Program-made: the position numbers and the translations under genes
The notes under the pieces: model-generated
Told to the model about the DNA's origin: nothing
The model's database searches: none
The model's input: only the letters and a program-made list of their open reading frames with translations
Source: Natronosalvus halobius
GTDB taxonomy: Archaea > Halobacteriota > Halobacteria > Halobacteriales > Natrialbaceae
NCBI RefSeq assembly: GCF_024138145.1
Contig: NZ_CP099997.1
Location: 558,001-622,000 of the forward strand
DNA: 64,000 bases
Reading direction: 5' to 3'
Shown: piece after piece, positions 34,915 to 43,336 of the stretch
Layout of the letters: every line of letters starts with the position of its first letter
Position numbering within the stretch: the first letter of the stretch is position 1

Positions 34915-37051
34915 ATGGAGTTTCTTCCCACGACTGCGGACACAGATGCCGCCGGGATTGATGCGGAGTTGGAGGTGTGGGAGCGATTAAAACAGGCGTT
35001 TGACGCCAGTGAGCGTGGGGTTGCATACCACCAGTATCCGATCGTCGATAAGGGTGGCGACAACTTCGATCACGAGCCCGACATCGTCCTCTTGCATCCG
35101 GAACTGGGGGTTACTCGTCATCGAGGTCAAAGGGTACAAGATCGGCCATATCGACCGGATCGAGGGACACACCTGGTATTTGCGGAACATGAGCTACTCG
35201 CGGGCAACACCGCACCAACAGGCACGAAATCAGGCGCTGTTCTTGCGCCGGTTCTTCATGAGCGAACCAGCGTTATCCGATCTTGATGGCTGTCGCGTTC
35301 CCGCGAATACGTTCGTCGCTCTCCCAAATATCACTCGAGCGGAGTGGGACGCTCGCGGCTTCGACGGGCCTGTAGCACCACGAACGCTTCTGAGCGATGA
35401 GTTGACACCGGTCGCATTGCGTAATGCACTCGAGAACGTCCGGACGTTCGACCCGCTCACGGAAACCGAGTACGAGGCTGCACGCGACGTACTGAGCTGT
35501 GGCCAATCGATCAGTGGTGATCGGACCGAACCACCCGCCAATCCGACCACGAAGGGCGAACTGTATGAGCAGGTGACCAACGGTCTGCGTGGTCTTGACC
35601 AGCAACAACAGGAAATCGGAATGTTGGTGCCACCTGGACCACAGCAAATTCGTGGGATCGCCGGCTCGGGGAAGACCGTCCTGTTGGCAATGAAAGCCGC
35701 CCGAACGCACCAGCGCTATCCCGAGATGGACATCGCGCTCACGTTCCAGACGAAGAGCCTGTACGAGCAATTGACCGCGCTTGTCGAACGCTTCTATCAG
35801 CGGTTCACCAACGACGATCCGAACTGGGAGAAACTCTCCATCATCCACGCCTGGGGTGGGAAAGAGTCCGGCGAGGGCATCTACTACAATCTGGCGAGCG
35901 CTGCTGGTCGTGACCCACGGACACTGTTCGACGCGACGAACGCGTTCTCTGATCACGACGATATCTTCGACGCCTGTTGTGGCGAGTTACTCGAGGAAGC
36001 TGACGTTCCACAGCTCTACGACGCGATCTTTATCGACGAGGCACAGGATTTTGGCTCGAATTTCTTCAATCTCTGTCTCGAAGCCCTCGATGACGAGCAA
36101 CGCCTTGTCTGGGCATACGACGAGGCACAGAGCCTCTCCAGTCTGACGGCGCCAAGTCCGATTAATATCTTCGGCACCGACGACGACGGCGACCCAGTCC
36201 TCGATTTGCGCGGCTCCTACGCTCGTGGTGTCCAGAAGAGCCACGTCATGCGCCAGGCCTACCGCTCTCCTCGATCGGTGCTGATGGCGGCTCACGCACT
36301 CGGGATGGGGCTCAAGTCAGTTGCTGGGCCAATCCAGACGATTACGCGAAGCGATGGATGGGATTCTCTCGGGTACGAGGTGACGGGTGACTTCCGAGAG
36401 ATTGGTGAGGACGCGACGATCCGCCGTCCCTAGGAACACTCGCCGCACCCCTTGCACGACGTCCCGGAAGCCAAGCCCTTCATCCAGGCGGAATCGTTTC
36501 CGACCAAAATGGCAGAGTTACAGTGGGTTGCTACGCAGATCAACCAGGATATCGAAACCGGGCTTCGACCGGAGCAGGTATTGGTTATCGCGACCGGCCC
36601 TCGATACCGAGACGTGGGTCACGTGCTGCTACGCCAGCAACTCGAACAGTACGGTCACGAGGTGAACTGTGTCTGGCTTGGTGATCCGAAGGTGTTTGCC
36701 ACAGATGGGGAAGTCACCGTCTCGGTCATCCATCGAGCGAAAGGCAACGAGGCCGCGTCGGTGTATCTCATCGGCCTGGAGACCATCCAGAATCCGGAGT
36801 ACCGAGAGAGTGCCGTCCACCGACGCAACGAAGCGTTCGTCGGGATCACCCGCTCGCGTACCTGGTGTACGATCACTGGTGTCGAGGAGGAAGGTGTGAC
36901 GATCCTCGAGGAGGTGAAACGGGTTGCAGCCGCAGTATCACGACCCGATCCGGAGATTACGTTTCCGATTCCCGATCCGAAGAAACTGGATCACGAACTG
37001 GAAGACGATCCGCGTATGGAGACGACCAAACTGTTCGATTTTGCTGATTAA
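34915..37051 (+). pseudogene. NERD-UvrD-like nuclease-helicase gene with frameshift and in-frame TAG
   Basis: The gene would encode about 711 residues. It starts MEFLPTTADTDAAGIDAELE behind a TATA-like ATATAC box about 28 bases upstream. A NERD nuclease-like domain (DIVLLHPELG, then LLVIEVKGYKIGHI) is interrupted by an extra G in the run at 35106-35110. The superfamily I helicase part keeps Walker A GIAGSGKT, Walker B FIDEAQDFG, VIHRAKGNEA and RRNEAFVGITRSR. A TAG at 36431-36433 stops the frame before the second RecA lobe, which continues in the same frame as EHSPHPLHDVPEAKPF. NERD-helicase proteins are suspected in DNA processing or anti-phage defence. With two independent lesions it is probably dead. 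Confidence 0.82.
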
Positions 37052-37277
37052 GTTGGTTGCGGTGTTTCGACGACTCACTGTAGTTAGTATTGAACGAAAG
37101 AGAATGAGAGAACATTTCACCCACTAAGATACCAACTCGTGTAGCGCCAAGTTACCTCGAAACGGGCGTGGACCAAATCACCAACAACGGCGAACAGCAG
37201 GAAAGGCGCCGGTCGTGTAGGTCGCTGCACGGAGCAATCAAAAACTACTCTTCCCCACCGTTGGTGGCTCAGTACGC

Positions 37278-37590
37278 ATGGACACGCAGACCCGGGTATG
37301 GCTCGTACTGAGCGGGGCGATCGGGCTGGTTTCGTTCAGTTAGGCCAATTATTCTGCGGTCCTCCCGCTTATCAGTGCAGATCTCGGACTGTCCAGAACC
37401 GAGGCTGGTGTCGTCTACTCCGCGTATTTCGTTGGCTACGTGCTGGCTATTTTGCCTGCCGGGATCATCGCTGATCGCCACTCAGCGCGCACGTTGATCG
37501 GGGCCGCCGCCGTTGGAACCGGAGTGTTCGGTGTCGGGTTCGCCGTGCTGACCGTCGATGTCGTCACTGGAGGCGTGTTCCGGCTAACGA
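37278..37590 (+). pseudogene. MFS transporter fragment with in-frame TAG
   Basis: The ATG opens MDTQTRVWLVLSGAIGLVSF plus Ser, followed by TAG at 37341-37343. The same frame continues ANYSAVLPLISADLGLSRTE and VVYSAYFVGYVLAILPAGII, then ADRHSARTLIGAAAVGTGVF. This is the first three helices of a major facilitator with its motif A loop. Homology is lost after about 37580, so three quarters of the gene are missing. It abuts the tRNA-Glu region, where integrations and deletions are common. Confidence 0.75.
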
Positions 37591-37738
37591 ATCCTACGGA
37601 TCGGATTGCAGGGCAAATAGTTGGAATCGCTATACTGCGTCGGGGTGACTCGACACTTTCAATCGCATTGCCTTCGAGTTCCATGCTTACGTGAGGGTGG
37701 CACGGGCTCGAAATCGGGAGACGGCGGCGGGAAAAGAA

Positions 37739-37813
37739 TGCTCCGTCAGGGATTCGAACCCTGGTCATTGCCGTGAGAGGGCAATATGATTGGCCGGACT
37801 ACACCAACGGAGC
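37739..37813 (-). tRNA. tRNA-Glu (anticodon CTC)
   Basis: The minus strand folds as a 75-base tRNA. The acceptor stem is GCTCCGT/ACGGAGC with discriminator A. The anticodon stem-loop is TTGCC-CTCTCAC-GGCAA, giving anticodon CTC (codon GAG). The T-arm loop GGTTCGAATCC has the standard TTCGAAT. No intron and no encoded CCA. Its 3' side faces the accessory zone, making it a candidate integration site. Confidence 0.93.
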
Positions 37814-37895
37814 GGGTTTGCAATCTATGCTTGCCGAGAAGAGTGTTTAAGGGTTGCGTTTCATCGATACCGTGACCAGCCATCACATACGCGAA

Positions 37896-39095
37896 TCACT
37901 CCTCGAACGGTGACCTGGTCGCCTCCGGTTCGAATCCCTCGAGGCTAATGATGTTCTCCCGACCGACGCGGAGTTTGCTGATGGTACCGTCGGATTCCAT
38001 CTCCGAGAGCAACATGCTCACCTTCGACTTCGACCAGCCGGTTTCGTCGACGATATTGACCTGTTTCATTCGGCCGCCTCGTTCTTGAATGAGTGAGACG
38101 ACCCGATCCTCGTCGCTGAGGAGTTCGTCGTCCGGTATCGGCTGGGTGGGCGATTGATCGGGTTCTCGAGTCGGCTCAGGGTGTGCATCCGGATCCGACC
38201 GGTCCGTCCTCGACAAGAGTCCGTATCGGGAGATACCGGCGGCGAGGAGACCGAGCAAAATCGCGCCGCCAGCGAGCACCAGTGCGATGGTGGATATCGG
38301 AAGGGCCGACTCGTTTTCCGTGTCCTCATCTGGTTGGACCGACCCACCTGCCGATTCGCTCTCGAAAACGACCCGCGGCTGCCCGTCCAGGAATTGCTTT
38401 CGACCGGTCCAGGTAACCGAATCGCTGGCTTCGAGGGACGACGCACTGAGCTCGCCAATCGGCTGGACGTCGGCGAACCACAAGCCCTCACCCGCTTCGA
38501 CGACGAGCGATTGGTCGGAGGCAACGACGAAGTTCCCTTCGAAAACGTCGCCAGCGACGACTTCGCCGTCGTTTACCTGAGCGAACCCGTTCCAGGTGAA
38601 CGACATCTCGACGACACCTCGCGTGTTGAACCCCTGTTCGATCCGTGCTGTTCGGTTGAAGTCGGTTGCTTCCATCTCCCGGTCGGTTTCCTCTCGACCG
38701 ATGTTGAGGAGGACTTCAGCCTGATTCACGAAGTCCGCGTAGAGTTTCGTCTCTTCGGATTCGAACTCTTCGGCGAACGTCTCGAACTCCGACTGAGCCT
38801 CGTCGCCGTCGAGAATGCGTTCGTAGCGGAACGTCCAGATGGCAGACCCATCGTCGTTGACCGTGACGATGAACGTCGTCGTTTCGAAGCCCTGCTCCTG
38901 GAACGAGGTGGCAGCGGCACTCGCGTATCGGTCCTCGCCAGCACCGATGGCTGGCTGCCCGGTGTCCACATCCGGTAGCCGTTCCCGTTCGACCGCGGTG
39001 GTCGAATCGTCGGCGGCCACCAGCGTTCCGCCACCGACTGCGGCGACGAGGAGAGCGATCACGAGGATCCCTGTTCGAAGAGCCGACCCGTTCAT
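37896..39095 (-). CDS. Membrane-anchored winged-helix regulator with exported sensor domain
   Basis: A 399-residue protein. Residues 1-28 are a signal sequence (LVIALLVAAVGGGTLVAADD). Residues about 30-265 form an extracytoplasmic beta-rich domain (FIVTVNDDGSAIWTFRYERI, VEMSFTWNGFAQVNDGEVVA). Residues about 272-292 form a transmembrane helix (TIALVLAGGAILLGLLAAGI). After an acidic, proline-rich linker, residues about 325-390 form a winged helix (VVSLIQERGGRMKQVNIVDE, WSKSKVSMLLSEMESDGTIS). This layout of signal, sensor, helix and HTH is a known haloarchaeal type (DUF7345/DUF7343-like). It would pass an outside signal straight to DNA. Its target is unknown. Confidence 0.82.
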   Translation of the reverse strand: MNGSALRTGILVIALLVAAVGGGTLVAADDSTTAVERERLPDVDTGQPAIGAGEDRYASAAATSFQEQGFETTTFIVTVNDDGSAIWTFRYERILDGDEAQSEFETFAEEFESEETKLYADFVNQAEVLLNIGREETDREMEATDFNRTARIEQGFNTRGVVEMSFTWNGFAQVNDGEVVAGDVFEGNFVVASDQSLVVEAGEGLWFADVQPIGELSASSLEASDSVTWTGRKQFLDGQPRVVFESESAGGSVQPDEDTENESALPISTIALVLAGGAILLGLLAAGISRYGLLSRTDRSDPDAHPEPTREPDQSPTQPIPDDELLSDEDRVVSLIQERGGRMKQVNIVDETGWSKSKVSMLLSEMESDGTISKLRVGRENIISLEGFEPEATRSPFEE

Positions 39096-39222
39096 TCGTC
39101 TCTCTTGTACGTGCTCTCAGTAAAAGACCTTGTGAATGTCGATTCCACTACGGTACGCACACCCAGGCGTCCGAAATCGCGTGTCGACACGCACAAAGTG
39201 ACCCGAAACGTATCTGCTGGCG

Positions 39223-39801
39223 ATGATCGTAAATCTCGCTGCAGGAAAGCAGGTGTTCACGAGCAACGCGTTCCTGGTCACCGGCGATCGGACTGTCCTC
39301 GTGGATACGGGAGCGAACTTCGATGTCGTCGACTCGGTCCGCGAACACGTCGACGCGCTCGATGCCGTCGTGCTCACTCACACCCATCCCGATCACGTCG
39401 GCAATCTCGAGGCCGTCACGACGGCCTTCGACGTCGATGTCTGGGGATTCGACCCGGCGGCCGACGGCGTCGACCACGAACTCGGGGACGAGACGACGGT
39501 CGTTCTTGGCGACGACGAGTACGTCGCGTTGCACACGCCGGGCCACAAGGACGACCACCTCTGTCTATACGCACACAAGGCAGGTGTACTATTCGCTGGC
39601 GACCTCGTCTTCCAGGACGGCGCGTTCGGGCGAACCGACCTTCCGGAGGGCAACCGATCGACGCTCGTCGATAGTATCGATCGGATCCTCGAACGACTCG
39701 ACTCCGACCTCGAGGTGCTTCACGTCGGCCACGGGCCGAGCGTCACCGACCGGCCGTACGAGCACGTCGAACTGGCGGGTCGAATGGCGAGGCAGGTCTG
39801 A
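39223..39801 (+). CDS. MBL-fold metallo-hydrolase
   Basis: A 192-residue metallo-beta-lactamase-fold hydrolase with the metal motif THTHPDH at 52-58. Further ligands are in LHTPGHKDDHLCLY, GVLFAGDLVFQDGAFGRTD and VLHVGHGPS. This is close to the minimal size for a glyoxalase II-like or related thioesterase. Two metal ions (zinc or iron) are expected. The substrate cannot be read from sequence. It is divergent from the membrane-anchored regulator and convergent with the DUF5827 gene, so it is transcribed alone. Confidence 0.86.
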   Translation: MIVNLAAGKQVFTSNAFLVTGDRTVLVDTGANFDVVDSVREHVDALDAVVLTHTHPDHVGNLEAVTTAFDVDVWGFDPAADGVDHELGDETTVVLGDDEYVALHTPGHKDDHLCLYAHKAGVLFAGDLVFQDGAFGRTDLPEGNRSTLVDSIDRILERLDSDLEVLHVGHGPSVTDRPYEHVELAGRMARQV

Positions 39802-39813
39802 CAGTCTCGTCGT

Positions 39814-40080
39814 TCAAGATTCGAGGCCGTAGTAGCCCGGTTCGTCGTCGGTTCGCGGTTCGCCCACCACGAGGTCGTCCGCGTTGGTCATGATCCACGG
39901 AATTGCCCAGTCGAGGAGGATGTCCTCCGTCTCACGGTCGATTTCTGCGTTCGGATCCAGCCCCTGCAAGAGCCGGGCGATTTCGTAGACGCTGTACATC
40001 TGGTCGTCCTCGAGGAGTTCCTCGGGCGTGTAAAAGTCACACGGGGGCAGGTTTTCGAATTCGTCTTTTGGAACGGGCAT
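39814..40080 (-). CDS. DUF5827-type haloarchaeal protein
   Basis: An 88-residue acidic protein starting MPVPKDEFENLPPCDFYTPE, with YSVYEIARLLQGLDPNAEID in the middle and PWIMTNADDLVVGEPRTDDE near the end. This pattern is shared by a small haloarchaeal family of unknown function. The frame extends upstream without a stop through the 21-base tandem repeats to an ATG at 40245. Translation from there would add repeated TRIECGT heptapeptides, but the family's own start at 40080 is preferred. Confidence 0.8.
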   Translation of the reverse strand: MPVPKDEFENLPPCDFYTPEELLEDDQMYSVYEIARLLQGLDPNAEIDRETEDILLDWAIPWIMTNADDLVVGEPRTDDEPGYYGLES

Positions 40081-40137
40081 ACCTCGACTAACGGGTCTTG
40101 CGGCTAAACGATGTGGGTTTCGACGTTCAACGTTAGA

Positions 40138-40272
40138 CGCGAGTCGCTCTATACGAGTCGTCCCACACTCTATACGAGTCGTCCCACACTCTATACGAGT
40201 CGTCCCACACTCTATACGAGTCGTCCCACACTCTATACGAGTCATTCCACGCGAGTCGCTCTATACGAGTCG
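40138..40272. repeat. 21-bp tandem repeat array upstream of the DUF5827 gene
   Basis: The 12-mer CTCTATACGAGT starts at 40147, 40168, 40189, 40210 and 40231 (exact 21-base steps) and again at 40259. The string CGCGAGTCG flanks the array at both ends (from 40138 and 40250). Each unit contains ACTC-N5-GAGT, a small inverted repeat around a TATA-like CTATAC. The array lies between the end of the superoxide dismutase gene and the start of the DUF5827 gene, so it could be a promoter-proximal regulatory array or a minisatellite. There are no spacers, so it is not CRISPR. Confidence 0.9.
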
Positions 40273-40337
40273 CGGCTCGCGTCGCTACCCGTTCACAGCC
40301 GGCGCAAAAAAAGTGTGACGGTGTACGGGATCGTCGC

Positions 40338-40940
40338 TTACTCGAAGTGGTCGAGGCACTTCTGGTACTCCTCGGAGACGGAGTCCCAGTTGACGACGTC
40401 GAAGAAGGCGTCGACGAAGCTGCCGCGGTCTGGGCCGTAGTCGTAGTAGTAGGAGTGTTCCCAGACGTCGAGGGCGAGGATGGGGTGTGCGCCCCAGAGC
40501 GCGCCCTGGTCGTGCTTGTCGACGGCGAGGTTACGAAGCTGCTTCGAGACGGGGTCGTAGACCAGCAACGCCCAGCCACCGGCGGCGCTCGCGGCGGCCT
40601 CGAACTCGCCTTTCCAGGCATCGTAGGAGCCGAAGTCCTCCGCGATACGGTCGGCGATGTCGCCCTCAGGTTCGCCGCCGCCGTTAGGGGACATGTTCTC
40701 CCAGAACAGCGTGTGGAGGTAGTGACCACAGCCGTTGTGGGTGACGCTGCTAAGGGCACCGCCCGTAGAACCGTGGTCTCCGGATTCGCGGTTCTCCGAT
40801 AGCGTCTCCTCGGCGGAGTTCAGGCCGTTGACGTACCCCTGATGGTGAGTGTCGTGGTGCCAGGTCACGACCTGTTCGGAAATCGATGGCTCGAGTGCGT
40901 CGTAGTCGTACGGCAGTGGTGGCAGTTCGTGGTCAGTCAT
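40338..40940 (-). CDS. sod: Superoxide dismutase (Fe/Mn family)
   Basis: A 200-residue enzyme that converts superoxide to O2 and H2O2. The N-terminal helical hairpin contains WHHDTHHQGYVNGLN. Metal ligands are His28, His76 (GHYLHTLFWENMS), Asp158 and His162 (LALDVWEHSYYYDYG). The length is standard and the sequence typical of haloarchaeal manganese enzymes; Mn versus Fe cannot be settled by eye. The ATG at 40940 is used; a longer upstream in-frame ORF adds only seven residues (MPNRCSP) not seen in the family. A TTAAAC-like box lies about 40 bases upstream. Confidence 0.96.
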   Translation of the reverse strand: MTDHELPPLPYDYDALEPSISEQVVTWHHDTHHQGYVNGLNSAEETLSENRESGDHGSTGGALSSVTHNGCGHYLHTLFWENMSPNGGGEPEGDIADRIAEDFGSYDAWKGEFEAAASAAGGWALLVYDPVSKQLRNLAVDKHDQGALWGAHPILALDVWEHSYYYDYGPDRGSFVDAFFDVVNWDSVSEEYQKCLDHFE

Positions 40941-41069
40941 TGGTGAACACCGGTTGGGCAATCGACCGCTGACCTGTTAAACATTGAGGAGGGAAACGCT
41001 ATCATACCCCATAATATATCTACTTTCCTGAGCGTCACCGCCTCCGACTTATCTCCGTCGAGACTGGTA

Positions 41070-41435
41070 CTACTGAAACGACTCCTTGTGGTAGGCGTGC
41101 TCGAGCCACTCCTCGAGTGATGGCTGGGACCAGTACCTGACCGTCTGGCTTCGCGCGTCGTGGTCGATCACGCCGGCGTCTTCGAGTTTTGGAAGGTGAA
41201 CGTGTCTGAGCCCAGCAGCAATCTCTGACCGTCCGTCCGCCGAACAGTCGCTTCGGTCGTCGTTGGTGTGTACGTAATCGGCGATCTCGTCGACCGACGC
41301 GACGCCGTCCGATCGTTCGGACAGGTAATAGAGCGCCTGCCGACGACGACGGCTCGAGAGCAGTTCAAAAACCAGGTCCAGTGAGGGCGTCGTATAGCAT
41401 GCTCGAGCCGTGGACCCCTTTTCCCTGTTACCCAT
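41070..41435 (-). CDS. DUF7344-type winged-helix protein
   Basis: A 121-residue protein. Residues about 15-105 form a winged helix: SLDLVFELLSSRRRRQALYY, LSERSDGVASVDEIADYVHT, and AAGLRHVHLPKLEDAGVIDH followed by VRYWSQP. The RRRQALYYL segment followed by HLPKLEDAGVIDYD is the hallmark of a large haloarchaeal family of putative transcription regulators. An internal Asp/Ser/Cys loop (NDDRSDCSADGR) separates helices. The ATG at 41435 is preferred to a TTG two codons upstream. The target is unknown. Confidence 0.82.
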   Translation of the reverse strand: MGNREKGSTARACYTTPSLDLVFELLSSRRRRQALYYLSERSDGVASVDEIADYVHTNDDRSDCSADGRSEIAAGLRHVHLPKLEDAGVIDHDARSQTVRYWSQPSLEEWLEHAYHKESFQ

Positions 41436-41652
41436 TTGCAAACCACCTACCGTAACTTAACATTCGAAACCACCACCCACTTATACTGGTGGGTGCACAT
41501 TAGATGTTACGTCTATCTGAACGCGTACCTGTATTCCTTCCTACACGTTCTCGAGATAGCAAAAATTCGTTGGTCGTCGTACGGATCGTTCCGTTCGACG
41601 GCGATCGGGTCTCGGGTTAGATCCCGAATTGGACCCCGATACCTGCGTCGAG

Positions 41653-42117
41653 CTATTCGTAGAGCCAGGACGCGTCGTGCTGGTCGTAGTCGATCAGTTC
41701 GTCCTCGTCGAAGTGGATCGCGATCTCGCGCTCGTTCGCGCCGTCGTCCTCGTGATCTGCCGCGTGAACGACGTTACGACCGAGGTCCAGCGCGTAGTCG
41801 CCGCGGATGGTTCCGGGGGCGGCCTCGAGCGGATCGGTCGCGCCGATCATCTGTCGGACCTGCCGCGTGGCGTCCTGGCCCTCCCAGACCATCGGAACGA
41901 CCGGACCTGCGGTGATGAACTCGATGAGACCGTCGAAGAACGGTTTGTCCTCGTGTTCGGCGTAGTGCTCTCTGGCCCGTTCCTCGGGCATGTTGATCAC
42001 CTTGATGCCGACGAGTTTGAGGCCGCGGTCCTCGAGTCGAGAGACGACTTCGCCCACGAGACCGCGAGCGAAGGCGTCGGGTTTGACCATGACGAAGGTG
42101 CGCTCGTGGTCGCTCAC
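41653..42117 (-). CDS. ndk: Nucleoside-diphosphate kinase
   Basis: A 154-residue enzyme that transfers phosphate from ATP to other nucleoside diphosphates. It begins with [23 protein letters not shown]. The catalytic histidine sits in [20 protein letters not shown] (NxxHxSD-like, here VHAADHEDD). Lys12 and the TDP-like [19 protein letters not shown] loop are present. The start overlaps the stop of the L24e gene by four bases (GTGA), so it is the last gene of the ribosomal operon, an arrangement conserved in archaea. Confidence 0.96.
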   Translation of the reverse strand: MSDHERTFVMVKPDAFARGLVGEVVSRLEDRGLKLVGIKVINMPEERAREHYAEHEDKPFFDGLIEFITAGPVVPMVWEGQDATRQVRQMIGATDPLEAAPGTIRGDYALDLGRNVVHAADHEDDGANEREIAIHFDEDELIDYDQHDASWLYE

Positions 42118-42584
42118 GCTTCTTCACCTGCTTCCTCCTCGGCTTCAGCTTCCGCATCGGCTTCAGCTTCCGCATCGGCTTCAGCTTCCTCGCCCGTTCC
42201 GGCGTCGTCCTCGGCTTCCGCCTCGCCTTCGACGGCCTCCTCCTCGGAGTCCACATCGTCGCCGGCGGACTCGGTGTCCTCGTCAGCTTCGCCTTCGTCT
42301 TCTCCGGCTTCGTCCTCCTCGACGAGATCCTCGTCTTCTCCGGCTTCGTCCTCCTGGTCGGGTTCCGTAGACTCGTCCGCCGACGTGTCGACCTGAGTTG
42401 GACCCTTGCCGCGACGGCCTTCTTCGGTCCACTCGAGGTCGCGCGGTTCGCGACCGAGCTTGTAGTTTTTCTCCGCCTTCGAATCCACGAAGTGGAGCAC
42501 GGTACCGTCGGTGCGAACGTACATGATACCTGTGCCGGGCTCGATCTCTTCGCCCGTGTAGTCGCAGGTTCGCTTCTCGACCAT
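42114..42584 (-). CDS. rpl24e: Ribosomal protein L24e with long acidic tail
   Basis: A 156-residue protein. Residues 1-60 are L24e ([30 protein letters not shown]). Of the four zinc-binding cysteines known in relatives such as Haloarcula L24e (CDYC...HFCSSKC), only the first remains (CDYT...HFVDSKA), so zinc is probably not bound. Residues about 65-156 are a low-complexity Glu/Asp/Ala tail ([18 protein letters not shown], then [19 protein letters not shown]). The start overlaps the S28e stop by one base (TAATG), and its own stop overlaps the ndk start. It is part of the large ribosomal subunit near the base of the L7/L12 region. The tail is unlikely to be structured. Confidence 0.92.
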   Translation of the reverse strand: MVEKRTCDYTGEEIEPGTGIMYVRTDGTVLHFVDSKAEKNYKLGREPRDLEWTEEGRRGKGPTQVDTSADESTEPDQEDEAGEDEDLVEEDEAGEDEGEADEDTESAGDDVDSEEEAVEGEAEAEDDAGTGEEAEADAEAEADAEAEAEEEAGEEA

Positions 42585-42808
42585 TATTGTCCTCCGATGG
42601 AGTCGGCCTCGCGGGCGGTCTCGCGCAGCTGGAGGATGTCCCCCTCGCGGACCGGCCCGAGGCAGTTTCGGGTGATGATGCGTCCCTGGTTCTCGCCCTC
42701 CTTGATCCGACACTTGACCTGCATGGCTTCGCCGTGCATGCCGGTCTTGCCGACGATCTCGATGACCTCGGCGGGCGTTGACCCGTTTTCTGCTTCTTCA
42801 GCACTCAT
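42584..42808 (-). CDS. rps28e: Ribosomal protein S28e
   Basis: A 74-residue small-subunit protein with an OB-like fold. It reads [20 protein letters not shown], then [20 protein letters not shown] and [18 protein letters not shown]. The last motif is invariant in S28e. It lies 11 bases after the L7Ae stop and overlaps the L24e start by one base, so it is in the same operon. In the ribosome it sits near the mRNA exit channel. Confidence 0.97.
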   Translation of the reverse strand: MSAEEAENGSTPAEVIEIVGKTGMHGEAMQVKCRIKEGENQGRIITRNCLGPVREGDILQLRETAREADSIGGQ

Positions 42809-42819
42809 CTGTAGTCACC

Positions 42820-43182
42820 TCAGTCGAGGTCCTCGACCTTTCCGGCGATGTCTTCGACGTCGTCCGACGCCTCGCCGGCGTCGACGATCGCCGCGGCCGC
42901 CGAGCCGACCTCGAGGCCGGCGGCGTGACCGACGTCGTCCTGGGTCTCGACGAAGACGACCGGGATGCCCTTCTCATCGGCGAGTTCGGGGAGGTGCATC
43001 ACGATTTCCTCTGGCGAGACGTCCTCGGCGACGTAGACGAGCTCGGCGTTGCCGCGCTCGATGGCCTTGGTCGTTTCGTTGGTTCCTTTCTTTACGCTGC
43101 CTGTGTCTCGGGCGACCTCGAGCGCCTCGAGGGCGTCGTCGGCGAGGTCGGCTGGGATGTCTGTGGTTACGTAGACTGCCAT
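42820..43182 (-). CDS. rpl7ae: Ribosomal protein L7Ae / kink-turn binding protein
   Basis: A 120-residue protein, [20 protein letters not shown] and on. The RNA-contacting segment is [40 protein letters not shown] and [20 protein letters not shown] follow. It binds kink-turn RNA in 23S rRNA, C/D and H/ACA guide RNPs and RNase P. A Shine-Dalgarno-like GGAGAGGTGA precedes the ATG by about 8 bases, unlike the mostly leaderless genes here. A TATA box lies about 150 bases upstream, so it has a long leader. It is the first gene of the L7Ae-S28e-L24e-Ndk operon. Confidence 0.97.
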   Translation of the reverse strand: MAVYVTTDIPADLADDALEALEVARDTGSVKKGTNETTKAIERGNAELVYVAEDVSPEEIVMHLPELADEKGIPVVFVETQDDVGHAAGLEVGSAAAAIVDAGEASDDVEDIAGKVEDLD

Positions 43183-43303
43183 TGGTTGTTCACCTCTCCT
43201 ACGCGCGGGCTCGCACTCCCCTGCCGTCCGGGGCTGGGCCCGGGCCGGACGCGTCCGGCGAAAGTCCTGTGAGGCTAGGAGTATCATCAACCCCGCGTAG
43301 GGT
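43183..43303 (-). promoter_or_regulatory. Long structured 5' leader of the L7Ae operon
   Basis: The sequence between the probable transcription start (about 43303) and the L7Ae ATG is GC-rich and self-complementary. It contains a perfect 16-bp palindrome GCCGGACGCGTCCGGC (43244-43259), a second CGTCCGG copy able to pair with it, a C-box-like TGATGA (43284-43289) and a Shine-Dalgarno element at the end. L7Ae is known in other archaea to repress its own mRNA through a kink-turn in the leader. The present leader could work that way, but a canonical kink-turn is not certain by eye. Confidence 0.5.
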
Positions 43304-43327
43304 GTACTTCCCAGTAACGGTGCCCCC

Positions 43328-43336
43328 CTTAAAAGC
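43328..43336 (-). promoter_or_regulatory. TATA-like box of the L7Ae operon
   Basis: The minus strand reads CTTTTAAGG. The predicted transcription start 25-27 bases downstream is near 43303, giving a leader of about 120 bases before the ATG at 43182. Confidence 0.5.

Noticed and set aside
36431-37343. TAG recoding (for example pyrrolysine) in the helicase and MFS genes
   Set aside because: grpE, fixX and other intact genes here use TAG as their stop. Both candidates carry further lesions (a frameshift; truncation), and no suppressor tRNA is visible.
39814-40245. 143-codon form of the DUF5827 gene including repeated TRIECGT heptapeptides
   Set aside because: The family start MPVPKDEF is at 40080, and the repeat-coded extension is basic and cysteine-rich unlike the rest. 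It is kept only as a possibility in the repeat finding.
40138-40272. Tandem repeats as a CRISPR array
   Set aside because: Units are contiguous 21-base repeats with no unique spacers, and no cas genes are present in the window.
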